The translations under genes were made by a program, and so were the position numbers. Below the pieces are notes generated by a model. The model saw only the letters and a program-made list of their open reading frames with translations. It was not told the origin of the DNA and ran no database searches. A stretch of 64,000 nt of DNA, from assembly GCA_033085395.1 (NCBI GenBank), contig MU853185.1, positions 124,001-188,000 of the forward strand. Direction: 5' to 3'. This DNA comes from Xanthoparmelia taractica. Taxonomy: Eukaryota; Ascomycota; Lecanoromycetes; Lecanorales; Parmeliaceae. Positions 1-12,222 of the stretch are shown one piece after another (positions within the stretch are counted from its first letter, which is position 1; each line of letters begins with the position of its first letter).

Positions 1-3000
1 AGGTTTGGCCTTATCAGAATGGGCCTCGTCATCAACCTCTTCTGCGGCCATTAGTGCCTTTAGGCGAGCCAAAGTATACAGTTAGGTGGACATATATGTC
101 GGTCATCCTATCATCCGGCTAAAGTCCACAAGCAGAACAGGGTAGTCACCACACATGAATCGCTTGTTGTTTCGTTATATGAATGCCTTGTAGTGACCAC
201 GAGTGCTTGCACCGTAATGCGAGATAACAACCATGAGTCTTTATCTGATCGAATCAACAGGCTGATGTAGATGAGGACATCTCGGTCCAATTCTTTGTTC
301 CAGTTGCAGGTAATAAATGGATGGTGCTTTGCATTTTAGACAAAGATCTCCGAAACCATATTCTTGTCCAGCTCCACCAGGTCGAATGTTGTACGATCTC
401 TCTTGTTGTTGAGCATGACTTTAAGGCTCATCTTGTCCTTCTTATCGGATTGGGCGTAGACATGTGAGCCTTTCATATCCTTCGCTGTGCTGGTGCCTAT
501 CTGGTAATGCCCATCTTCTTCCTCAGGGCTTTCGTGGACAATGGCATCAAATGGATCCAAGTCTTCAGGCGTGTAATTAAGTGTTTTACCCCCGCCCTCT
601 CAGGCGTCATTACTGAGGTAGGAGCGAGACTTCGAATCCGTGTACCAAGAGCATATCTGTCAGTGCGACCGGTGACTCAAACGTTACATCAGTCAAACAA
701 ATGGTAACATCTTCTTCGCGATAGGTCGTAGCCCCAATTGTTGACGGCGATCTTTGGATTTGGATCCCTGCTATTGCAGACCGCAATCAGCTTCTCCCAA
801 TACTACCTAGTCCGCCGGCACGCGAAGCATGACAGAATAGATCAATGACTGTCAGATACGATCGCAGAGAATCTACGCTCAGTGAAATGCCTGATCAGTG
901 TGCTGAAGGATTTCCTTTGCTTGGTGCAGAGTACTAGCAAACTAACCGTCACTGGTAGATGACCACGCTTATGGTCGATCGTGGTGCTTTCCTTTTCCCT
1001 GATATAGTCTGGAACATTAGCTTCCCTTCCATCCCATTGTACAGGGCCACGCGATCGGTGTCCATTCTCCAATGCTATATGAAGTGACTGTTGTGGTCAA
1101 GCTCGATTAGTCCGACCCAGCGGTAGGTGACGTATAATACGTCAAGATCACAGAGAGGCTGATATTGTTTGGCTAATCTGGGAATGAGACCGAGCAGGGG
1201 AGGGTGTCCCCCTGGCTATCGCGGTCAGGTCGTCGTATATGCGCAAAATGACGTCCGGCTTGAGGTTCTCGAACCTATAGTGCAACACGAGGTAAGGTGA
1301 TAACCGATTCAAAACAAAGTCAAGTGAGAATAACAGCACGCCACACTTCGAATACTTCCTTTTCCGATCGCTCAACGTAGACATGAAGCGCAGATAAACC
1401 CACTCAGGCTAAACTCTCACGCGTGGCGTTAAACGTTCAAGTCAGACAAAAAGCTGAGATAATCGAAAATCCTATGCGAGCACTCCGAGCATTGGTATCC
1501 GGCCTTTTGCGTCCACGACACACTGCGGCACCCTTCTACTAGAGCGTTGAGCGTTATGTTGTATGTCCATCGCTAAAAAGCCGCCTTTGCGCTTGACTTC
1601 GCTTGTAGAATGTCTGGTCTTATTCGTGGAAGGTATTGGCTTTTACCGGTGTTGGTCGATTTTACTATGGTCACAGTCCAGACCGACGCGCATGAAGCGC
1701 CTCTGTACAAGACACACATCCATGGCGCACGTATGGTGCCCCTGGGAAGGCAACGTGTCCTGGATCGACGGGTCGTCGGTACGCTGGGGACATAGGCCCA
1801 TTGCACGTACATATGGTCAATTCGAAAATTGCGTAAGAACGCTATGGTCTCCGTCGGTCCATCCTTTGTTACGTTCACCGGCTTCTCTTAAGGCCACGAC
1901 CATATACGTCATGAAGACGCGGTCGTTACTTCATGAGAATCCCGACGCTCTCAGCTGACATCGGAAACAGTCCTGTTAAAAGTGGACGTGGAGGTGTAAT
2001 GTGGACCCAAAGTCCAAGTCATCACTCTTAGCCTACCACTTATTCCTGAGTCCTCGTCTTGCGTAAATCCGCAAGAGCGCAAAGCAAGTCTCGCTGGAGA
2101 TTGCTCTATAAAACTGACAACTTCGTTTGCTGGCTTCGCAAACAGTGCAAGTCGCCACTTGAGGAATGGAATCGTTAGGCTGGGTGAGCCTTCTTCTAGC
2201 ACTTGGCTGGCTAGAGGCGGCTGGCGAAAATGTCGCCTCGTCGCGTTACACGATGCAATCTTCAAGATCTGAAAATTAGTCAGTCTCTCGGGCATCATTC
2301 TCCGTGATGACGGCTTCGGATTTCCCCGGGGCTGGTGTGAGGTGGCTTTGGCTGGCATTTGATCCTAAGGCACCAACCACTCGCTTGCAGGGCGACTTGA
2401 GCGTTCCTGGGAACGTCCAGGATGATCACATGGGATCAGCAACGCTGCTTGTTGACGGCGGTTGAGATCAACGACGGATTAAGTACTCCGCTTCATCAAG
2501 AGGGCTCACAATAGGCTGACATTCGCGGGCCTTCGCGAAGACATTGGCTATGACCCTATATACCACCAGCATGCCTGAAATCTGCAAACGATCCATGAGC
2601 GACTTACTTTTCCGATTGGCCCTGGCAGGTTTATTCGAGAAAGGGATTCCGTACTTTGTCGTCCCCGCCCTCGTCTTCGTCGCTTGATGGCTCTGATAAC
2701 GGATTTCGAAGTGACATTGTGAACTGTCCACTGGATACTGTAAACGGAGTGGCATGGTTTAATTATGTTTTTGTTGTATCGCGACTCCAACCGCGCCGTC
2801 GGATTTCCAACCGACGGTAATACCTCCAAAATACAATAACCTTGTCGCTCATCAGATCCGAAGCGGCCTCAGAGCTGAAGTTCCAGGCGGGGCTGCGGAG
2901 AATGGAGCGCCCATCCACCTGCGACAAAAAGGCTACGGCCTGGTTGCGATTGGTGTTTAGTGATGTAGTCACCGTTGCTGTTTCGAAATGGCTTTGACCG

Positions 3001-4872
3001 CAATCCCCCGTGGAAAGCTTCAATTTCTGCGCACCGGGCTTAAACGTTCGAGAAGAGGTGTCTGAATTGGGCCACGAGGGTTCTCTGCTAGATAAGTTGA
3101 CCAGCAATTCAGACTTTACCGTACGTTTAATATTGATCTGTTTAAAGATTGTCTTATCCTCCAATGCTGGTCCCGTGCTCATCCATTGCACGATGGAAGC
3201 GCGTGTCCCTATTTTTGCATTCCTACCGATCTCACGGGACACCGTACCCGTTATTCGCTTCATGATTTTGTCATACTACCGCCACAATTATTCAATAGTC
3301 TTCACCATATCTGCCATATCGTCAACGTACAGTCTCACCTTGCTCGGAAGCATAGGTAGTAGAATATCCTGCTGATCAAGCCCTTTTTGAGCTGCTTCTT
3401 CAGTCTGCCTGGCTAGTAAGCACTGTAAAAGTCGCTGGATGTAGCCGTTTTCAAAAGCAGCTGACTCCTTCTTAGTAGCTTAGCCTAACTTGGGGCGAAG
3501 ACTCTTTCTACTGCCTCATGTGTCGACAGTACAGATGAGTAGACTGAATTTTTCAAAACCCCTGGGGGCCGTGCTCAGGCAGGCCCAGAGCTGTTTTCTT
3601 TGCAGATAGCATTTTCTTCCACAATGCCACAGACCTGTTTCGAACCTGCACAATTGAGAATGAGCTTCTCTGTGCGCAGTGTTTTGCTGGGCTGCATATT
3701 CACGACAGTTCTCAAACGTCTGTAACACTTCGGAGATTTGCCCATTATGGCGTATCTGTAATGGGTGAAGGAGGATACGACACTGTTTAGGTGCTTTTAT
3801 TGGAATAAGGTGTGAAATTTAGTGAGAAGGGATTTTGAAAGAGAGAGAGTCTTTCTCACATCTCGTTGGCTCACTGGGCTTACTGACCACCTGTGTGTTC
3901 ATTCCTGTGTTTCTCAAACTCTTAGCATCAAATCAACAATGTGCCGATTGAGAAGATTAGTAAGACCTAAGCATGGTCAACTTTGAATGCGGCAGTTGGA
4001 CGCGAAGACATCCAGTATTTACCCAACAACATCAAAGAAGAAAAAATACGGTCAATCTCACTCATCATCTGCCGGTATGGCACAAGCGAAACCCAATACT
4101 AAGGATCTGACAAGTTTGAAAAAAGATAAGAAAAAAAATGCCCTCCCACTCTTGAAAGTGAGAACTGTTCCTGTTCTCATTGTTTCATGTCATCTGGTGT
4201 CAACAACCGCGTTGTCGGTACCTTTCCATGCCTTGTGCAGTATGATGTAGTACCTGCCTCGCCACAACGGTCTCCGATCATGAAAATAACATGATATAAT
4301 CACTTCGAACATCCTCGAAGGTGCTCTCAGAGATGCGAATGATTTAGACAAGATATCATCTTACATCTGAGCGCCTGCTCGATGTCGACGTTCATAAGAT
4401 TCTTATTGTCTTTCTCCGCTTCAAGGCCAGCATCTGAGTTGTCCCAAGTCGTCCTAAAACTTCTCCTGCAAATTCCATAACAAGGAATTGGGGAACCCGC
4501 TCCATTTGCACAAATGAGCAATATCAAGCTCACTCTCAATGTCCTATAATTCGTACAAGAAGAGCAGACCGGCGTGGTCACAAGGATTGATTTTTCACCG
4601 GGTTTGCGGTGAGCAGAACTTGGTACTCAGCGTTCACGTCTTTGACAGACTTATGAATAATAGATAGTGAGGGCGAATCCTATTTTCTTCGTCCCCAACG
4701 ACTGCACGGAAGATGCCTGGCCAAAAGAAGCTCAATCCTTGTCCTCAGAAAACCTGCACCACAACACCAATATACTGCGCCAACCGCTTTCTTTTGTCAA
4801 CGACACTGCCATTATTGGAGAGATTGTATTCTCGAAGAATGGTTGTAAGTTCGGTACCTGTATCATGTTAGA
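1..4872. other. Gene-poor left flank with decayed coding traces
   Basis: I could build no intact gene here. Short open stretches with protein-like composition occur on the minus strand: an acidic stretch at about 336-560, one open to the left edge near 1-52, a 135-codon frame at 1951-2358 and a 166-codon frame at 2763-3263. They are broken by stops or frame changes and I do not recognise them. Base composition looks balanced to the eye, without the strong AT bias expected after heavy repeat-induced point mutation. The best-defined remnant is listed separately. The region could also hold a fast-evolving multi-intron gene that I failed to assemble. Confidence 0.4.
3288..3745 (-). pseudogene. 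Decayed protein-coding remnant, family not recognised
   Basis: On the minus strand an ATG at 3745 (peptide start MGKSPKCY) opens a frame that meets an in-frame TGA after about 56 codons. The same frame then continues with coding-like sequence to a TAG near 3487. In a shifted frame, about 60 codons follow without interruption from about 3479 to a TAA at 3288-3290; this part is rich in Gln, Leu and Glu and reads like the helical C-terminus of a real protein. One stop and one frame change within about 450 bp suggest a broken gene, although an unrecognised intron could explain the frame change. The family is unknown to me. Confidence 0.35.
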
Positions 4873-5387
4873 CTAGATCCAGAATAGAGAGTCATGTTCC
4901 TCACGACTGAGATTTGATAGTGCCTCGCCAGTTTTTGGGAAGCTTTGCATAGGCATATTGTAAAGATTGTGAAGAGGCTGGAAGGGCGTTTGTGGATTAT
5001 TGATAGTAGAATTGAAGAGTCTAGCAATAGCATTGCCCTCGCTATAGAAATAGTGAGTTCGGAAAGCTAAAGAAAAGCACAGGGATATTACCTGGCATCT
5101 AATCGAGTATAAATGGCACTGATATCAGCTCGAATGATTGTGATATCAGCTTGAACAGTAGCGATAGCAGCTCTCATAGTAGTCATCTCAGTTTGAAGGA
5201 AGCCAAATCGCTCTGTCGTTCGTGTAGCCGATTGACGCATTTCATCACGCAGCTGGCCGATAAGATCAACGAGGGTTTGGCTAGTGTTGAATGCTGGTAT
5301 GTTCGGTAGACGTGAACATTTCTCGGAAGCTGCAGTGAAGGCATCGGCGAGGCGCTGATAATTGGGTTGAGCTTGAGGCTGGGCCAT
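4873..5387 (-). CDS. Small coiled-coil protein of unknown function (154 aa, two exons)
   Basis: Two exons, 5387-5092 and 5041-4873, flank a 50-nt intron (donor GTAATA, acceptor CTATAG) and give 154 residues ending in TAG. The start (MAQPQAQPNYQRLADAF) and the heptad-like middle (residues about 35-98, repeated Ile/Ala with Arg and Asp) predict a coiled coil. The second exon encodes a short Asn/Pro-rich tail with NSTINNPQTPFQPL and an FPKTGEALSNLS motif. From memory, filamentous ascomycetes have a family of small proteins with this plan (coiled coil, then a short tail with an FP-x-T motif), and no function is known to me. No signal peptide or membrane segment is visible. It is the only intact gene I could support in the first 12 kb, so its neighbours give no clue to its role. 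Confidence 0.75.
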
Positions 5388-7100
5388 CTTTATCTGATGC
5401 TGTGCTGTTGATGAATGTGTGTTTACTGTTTGGTTGAAACGAATCGGAGTTTATAACCGCCTTCAAACCGTTATCTTCATTGCCTTGCTTATCTTCTATT
5501 TTCAGCAGAATTTTTTTATTGACGGACCAGCGCGCGTATCGGCAACGCTCTCCGTCCGTGTACGAGTACATAGATCGCCGTGCCCTATGTGGCATAACTG
5601 CCAAGGACCACCACTTCCAGAGAGTGGAAGGGTCGTCGGGTAGGTCGTCCGAGAACTTGAAAAGGTCGATAATTGAGGTTCCGAGGACGTCACGGCGTTG
5701 AATGGAATAAACGAGACTTTGCTCTGGGAGCTGTAGAACAGCTTCATGCGGAGAGAAGGGAAATATTCCTTTCGCTCTCCTTTCCTAATTCCCAATCTTC
5801 GGGAAGGAGCTGAGATTAGTGTACAACGGCTTCCAGATAACGGCCAGAATCAGACCACCATTCTCGGCGTTCTTCAGCAGTCAAGCTCTTATCTAGCTTA
5901 CGTATCAATGATGTCTTGACGTACCTCGCATATCTTCTTGCTATCTCTCTGTATCGATTGTGGCTATACACCTATCGAGTTCCGTCTCCCGATATGTGAT
6001 CTCCTTGATAGGAGATGGATATTTTGGCTGCTTTGGCCATGAAGAAGGAAACTGTCGTCCACTCGATGGTAGAATGACGATTCGGCCCAATGCCTAATAT
6101 CCTCAAGTCAGTCTTTGATTCCTGAACGAATTCGACTGAAGAATACTAGGAGGTGGTTGGAATGGAAAGAGTCAGTATCCTCTCATGACGAGATCCTGTT
6201 TGTGGAAGGAATTTTTTTGTGCGAGAATTACAATTCAAGGCTACTGGACATATCACAGTGGTCGCCATAAGTAACAGGATCTAATGTGTTTAGTAAGAAG
6301 ACGAGCGGAGCACGGCCAATGACACCTGCATCTGAAGGATAAATGTACTGTGGAGTATTGACTCTTTTCCCAAACGAAGAGCCTATGAGTGCCTTCAATT
6401 TTAAAAATCGAGATAGTGGTACATGCGACAGCATTTTAGAAGAACGTTGTGCAAGAGAAGGTGATTGGTCTGAGATAGGAGACGGTGGTGGTTGTGTTGG
6501 ATTGGAGCGAGGCGCAGGAGAAGGCGAGTCGGCTAGCCAACTTGGTCTTCCTCGAAAATTGAGAGATGAATAATTGGTTGGCTCGAATAGCTTTTCATAT
6601 GGATCCGGCTCTACATCTGCTTTAAATTGAAAAGTTAGGTGCCAAGTACTACGCAACAAGCAAAGATAAATCTCCAGCACTCAGAATTCAGCCAGCAGCA
6701 AAACAACAAGAAGCTTGCTCGGTCGTGTCGTGAAATTTGCCTGTAAGCACAATCTTTGCTTGCTCGAGCCTAGAGCCGGGCTCCTTCCTTCAGACTCAGA
6801 TTCTCAACTCTTGGGCTTCGCAAATTGCTCGTTCCCCCTTTTCCGTTGGCACTCCTGGTCCAGCCATCGTTCGAAATTTTTCCAGGAAGCCCACTTGGCG
6901 GGTATCACTGATCGTCATTGTCAGCTGTGGTCTCTTAAGGACCCATAAACGTGAGAAAAGTCGAAAAGTAGGTGCTGGATAAGTCTCGCATGAAATCATC
7001 AATACCAACAAGATACACAAAACATTATCCCCAGCGCCAGTCAACGCACCAACAATTCTTCCCTCACAGAATGTGGAATTAAAATGTCAGAATCCCTCCA
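5388..7100. other. No assignable gene
   Basis: The first part is probably the promoter of the minus-strand coiled-coil gene. Further right, a minus-strand frame at 6228-6680 has a Pro/Ser-rich stretch and a protein-like tail, but no family is recognisable and no second exon could be joined to it. I see no RNA gene, repeat array or mobile-element end. Confidence 0.35.
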
Positions 7101-10100
7101 TGGCACATGGATTATAACTTAGCCGAACCAACGCTGATTCGGTAGTATGAACTCGGAGCATCTGAATGAAGTACACACGAGGGAGGTCCTGAGATGATGG
7201 GCATTTCAAAACGACGCATTGGATAAGCGAACTGAATCCTGTACTCGTACCAACTCGCCGGTACAAGCAAGAATGTGTGTAGCTTTTTCATCAACGGAAA
7301 ACATGTTCCCATTGGTGAGGCTTCATATGCTTGGGCTGACACATTGTGTGAATTGATGCGCGATGTATCTCCACCGAAATCCGACACCGCATGTTGCGGT
7401 ATGTCTGGGATCAGTTGATTGTGTGACCTTGCACCTGTAGGAAGTGATATAAAGTAAGTGGTAAAAGCAGAATTCTGCCAAGACTGTAAGCTACACTCGG
7501 ACATATATTTGATCGTCAGCTGATGGTATACTCGGTGGCATCATAAATGAGCTCTGGAAGAGCCAAAGGCTAAAACGATGCCGGGGTCTCTCGGTTACCT
7601 TCGGAAGTGATAGTGGTGTCCTCGATGGTGTCCACAGAGGTTTGCTCTTGGCTCATGTAGGATTGCTGGATTCGGCGGAGAAGAGGTTGCACGGGCTAGA
7701 GTTGCCTCGGTGCATTTGACTGCCTTTTAGGGAGTATACTGCTCCGGTAAACTTCAATGATGGAATTTTTGACAGGTTTGTCGAAATTTTTCTGTTGCTT
7801 TCCAGCGCCGTCATCGCTGCTGTCATGGTCAGTTTCTCCTTATGTTCAGGACCAGTGAGCCTGGCCTCTACTTGAAAATCATCATCTCAACGCTTCGGAC
7901 TATCGAGACAGTAGGTTCGGTCTTTGCGTTCATATTCTTCGGCTCAGGCCCAGATGAAACCCTGGCATTAACATCCTGAAAGCAATATCATCGCGATCTT
8001 GAAGTAGTAAAAATAGGCGTATCTTTGAGGAGCCAGCCATAATTCCCTCTCTTTCGATCCGAGTAAGCCATTGATGCGCGCCTGGCCGTAGCTGGACACG
8101 ATCGTTTCGGTCTCTTTGACCTGGGAGACGTCGCTGAGCTCTTCCGATGTCTCAAGGCCGAGATATCCAGCCAAGTGTATTAGCTAAAGCATCCCGTGAC
8201 TTTTCCTTCACATCGACGGCAGAGTCAAGCGATCGAACAAACCATCATTGTTTTGCTTGGAGAGTGGACACTGAAGGTAAAGCAAATCCTAGGTAGAGTG
8301 CATTGCGCATTTATCGCAGACTCAACGAGGGAAAACAGTGCAGATGAGGTACGTTTCTCTGACTACTATCAGATCATAGAGCTTAGCCACCTCTTTCCGA
8401 GTAAGTCGCATAGCTTTGTACACCATTCCGAATCTTTCTGCTTACCAATCTCCATTGCGAGCATGTACCAACACTTGGTTCCAACGAGCCGATCTGACGG
8501 TGGTTTTTGGAAATCCCTGCGTGTATCGTTCCAGTCCAAGAATTGAGTTGCTCGGGGGTAGGAATATATGCATGCAGCTTGGTAGTGTTGAGTTCAGAAG
8601 TACATTCATCAAACCAAACAGAAACAGAGAGACATTCACGTCGGATAAGGCTTCTCAGACGATGGCAACGTCATCAGAAGATACTCTTGATACGTAAAGA
8701 TGCCGGTGAAGTCAAATGTTTGGAAGATGATGGAAACGGTCAGACCAAGATCATGGGAGAAGATACGCTTTGTGACAGGGATGCGATGAGGCGTTCGCTG
8801 TCAAATCTTTATTGGATTTAGTAGACCGCATCTTCAGCAGTGGACTCATTGTGCTGGTTTGAGATCTGCGCGACAGAAGAGTTGGTTTGTAACAGATGTT
8901 GATCATGGCAAGGGGTGCAGATCAATAAATATTCGGGGAGTCTGGCCTTAGGATAGTGAAGATGTAACGCAGTTCTTGGATGAATAGATGAGCAAATGAC
9001 AGCTATATATTTGTAATCGTCTCACTGTGCTCGGCTCGCAAGTCATTGTTCCGAGAAAAGAAAAGAAAACAAGGTTCAATGGAATATGCTCTGGGATCGT
9101 CGTACCACCAGCCTGCAATCAGACCCGGCATTCCTGTTGGTGTTGGTTCAATCGTGCTCAGATACAGCCAATCTTGCAAGAAGAGGGCAGTCGCCTTGTA
9201 TCTTTAGTGAGCAGCGCAGCGATTGCTGCTTTCTTCGGCGTCATAGCGTGTCCAGGCTCCCTGACTATTACTTGATGTACTTAGTTGAAACGATGAGCGA
9301 ACAGACCAGTTGAGGCTGTAAAGACATACTGTTGTAGATTGCCATCAAAATACAAATGTGAAGGAGATTCCTTTAGAGATGTAGATAAATCACCCGAGTG
9401 ATGAGAAGACCCGCGGATGAGAACACGTGATAGCAAATCTTTTGACAAACATCGAGTATGATGAATATGAGTACTACTCATAGCTATAATAATCTGCAAT
9501 GTCCATAGCCCAAAGCCTCAATTTTGAGATGGAGTCTGATATTTCTGCAAATTAGAGTTAGTTGATATGGTGCGTGAGAAGACATTACGAACGAGGGACG
9601 TATGATGGCGATGCCTATCTGCTATGACCCAGACCCCAGGCCCAAGGATCTGACGATCTTGGGTGTTGATGTTGTAAGAAAGTAGAAGAATCATGGAGAT
9701 TTGACGGTTGAAGTAGTCACGATTCCGCCGATCCCAACGCTCGCAAAAATTCACAGAGGCTAAAGACCTTGCCTATAGTGATAGTCGGAGGTGAATTGCA
9801 GCTTGTACAATCACCAATGAAGACTTCAAAAGAGGCTGGAATCCGCTTGATGTTCCGACTGGGAAGTAGTTACGGCATCACCTACGGTGTCCACGTATTG
9901 GATTACTTGGAGCAGTAGATGGGCTGGAGTCACATTCGCATCAAGGCCACAGGCTGCATCGTCCATCCTATTGATCTGACTAAGCCATGCAAGCGGCCAT
10001 CCCGTGAAAAAATCCGGCCAATTGAAAGTATTAGGGCAGTCCTCGATGAAATCATTGCAGCGGCCGCACGGAAATGAAACAAAATACGAGAGACCTAGAT

Positions 10101-10110
10101 TCATGTCACC
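7101..10110 (-). pseudogene. Minus-strand coding-like stretches, broken or unresolved
   Basis: Several minus-strand stretches look protein-coding but do not join into one gene. They lie at 9826-10104, 9518-9754, 9281-9499, 8442-8700, 7968-8174 (starts MAGYLGLETSEELSDVSQ), 7540-7850 and 7112-7504. Between about 7540 and 7850 one frame stays coding-like across two in-frame stops, near 7682 and 7570, which suggests decay. An alternative is one or two fast-evolving genes with many short introns. No domain, signal peptide or catalytic motif is recognisable, so I give no function. Confidence 0.3.
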
Positions 10111-12222
10111 GTCAAGAAAGGGTAGCAGTTGTAGTTGTCATTTATTAAGGTTCCCATTGGCACGGATCCACTGTAGCGGTCATGTTGAAGGCCAGTCGGA
10201 AGGGTGATGGAGTGGCAATACTGCTCAGTCATCTGATTACTTCTAGACCACGTAAGAAGTCATCGCATCAAACCAACCGATTGGAAATCTCAGAGCAGCC
10301 AGCAGGAAAACCATAGGAGGCAGGCGCACGGAAGCAGACATGCAGCATGGCAATGTGTCATTGGTGTAAAGACAGATATTCTGGATGGAAGGAACGGAGA
10401 AACCTGCATGACGGATGAAGCAATCTAAGCATCCGGCAGCCTATCAGCAATTGGGAGTCTGAGGTCAGCATGCAGGCTCTTTCCTCAGCCGTGTACCCGT
10501 GGCTACTCCGGATGCCGATCAGGGGGCATTGAAAAATGCGATGCAGAAGGCCATATATGGGCTCCAGGAGTCCAGGTACACTGCTGGCGAAGATTCTCTA
10601 GGGTGTAGCTCTTTGATGGGTTTTCGGAGATGCCTTATGTTGATCTTTTGCGTTCTTATTCAAATAGCTGTACAATGTATAGTAAATGTCGGTTCAAGAT
10701 AAGGAATCATGTCAAACACCATCGGCGTGCAACGAGAATTTCGCACATCATGTACACTGATCTCAAATTCAAAAATAGCAATGTCAGCAATTGGCATTTA
10801 TGTTGAAGGAGGAGGTGGAAAATATCATCGTGCATTAGAGGGATGGATTTAGAAGCGCACCATATCCGCGGATACCTACACCGCTGATCGACAGGCTAAT
10901 GACTCGTTCAGAGGCCTCTCGGCCGTCAACAACGCCGCCTTCGTGCCTGTATGATGGGGGGGAGGGTGGTCTCGACATGCAACGCGTGGCTGGTCAATAA
11001 TAGCAAAAGCAATTTGAAGTAATGTATGCGAAGAGAAGGAAACGCGCTAGAACCCCCCAAGATTTTGTTAGAGGCGCAACGATATCATAGTCGGAAGAAA
11101 TCAGTGACTTGGTTGGTTGCGCAACGAGGCATTTTTTAGTAAGGCTAAGGGGTCTACGAGGAAGGTACAGAGTGCGCCTACTGATCAGCCTTTGATCCCC
11201 TTATTCCATGCCATGGGGGGGCCCGTGGGTCAGAGTAGAAATATTCTTGGGGGCACCCGGGGGTGATAAGATTATCTCCTTGGCTCCCCCGTGGGCTCCC
11301 CTAACATGGGTCCTGGGATGAGGATCATCCTGTCGGCGGTCTTACCGTCTTTGCTTGCTCCACGTTCTCTCGGAGTATTTCTGCAGACATACTTCTACAA
11401 CGGCTTTCCCGCCTCGCCGCATGCTGTGACTGAAAAAGAACCATGTCTTCTCACAGATTCCAATGCAGTCATGTATAATAATAATATTCTTTGGCCTTGG
11501 CTTGCGGATATTGCTGTCGAGTGGTAGAAGTATGCGATCCAAGGGATCGCCAATCGTATGAAAATTTACCAAAATCCATCATGATAGAGTAACTAGAGTC
11601 GATGATCAAGGCAGGGAATGCTACTCTTTACATCTGGGGCATATCGTGTGTCCTCTTTGGCTATCGGGCCCGCCACGAGGCAGGAGCCCTGCATCAAGGT
11701 TCTATCCGCAGACTTGCTGCCCCCCATATAAACCCCGCCACGCTCTCCAATTCTCCCCCCTCCCCCCCCCCAATATCCCACCCTCTTCTCTTACACCTCC
11801 AGCAACAGCAAGGGCATCAGTCCTTCACCATCTTGGTTGTATTTCCAGTCGTAAGACTCGGGCGCCATTGGTGGTAAGGCTAGCCACTCTGTTCGCTCGG
11901 CCTTGTTGCTGCACCAAAAAGTCCCTTACTCTTGACCGCTCTTAGATTTCTTTCTCCATTTAATACTGTTGCACTACCCACTGAACATCTTAACATCTTG
12001 TCCTCTTTTCTTCTTCCTCGTAATTCTTTCCCACCTTCAGCTCTTCTGCTTCCACATCACTTCGACAGTGCCTACTTTCCCGATCTTAACCTGCGCCAAC
12101 GCCTCCTCATCATCGCGCTGAAGCCCCACGCTTGCCCCCCCTACCCACGCACTATACCCACCCCGCCAACACCAAGAGCCTGATCAGCCTCGACTGCACC
12201 ACACAATCACTTTTGCTCGGCC
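10111..12222. other. Long upstream region of the copper-fist gene
   Basis: About 2.1 kb without a supportable gene. Around 11,040-11,290 there are several runs of five to seven G or C. From about 11,740 to 12,180 the plus strand is strongly pyrimidine-rich with CCCC and CTTCTC runs, typical of the promoter and 5' leader of a highly expressed filamentous-fungal gene. Open frames in this leader lack an ATG or have no protein-like composition. I saw no copper-response element that I could name with confidence. Confidence 0.45.

Noticed and set aside
1..12000. CRISPR array, rRNA or tRNA genes
   Set aside because: No regularly spaced repeats, rRNA-like blocks or cloverleaf with a paired acceptor stem could be found by eye; CRISPR is not expected in a fungus.
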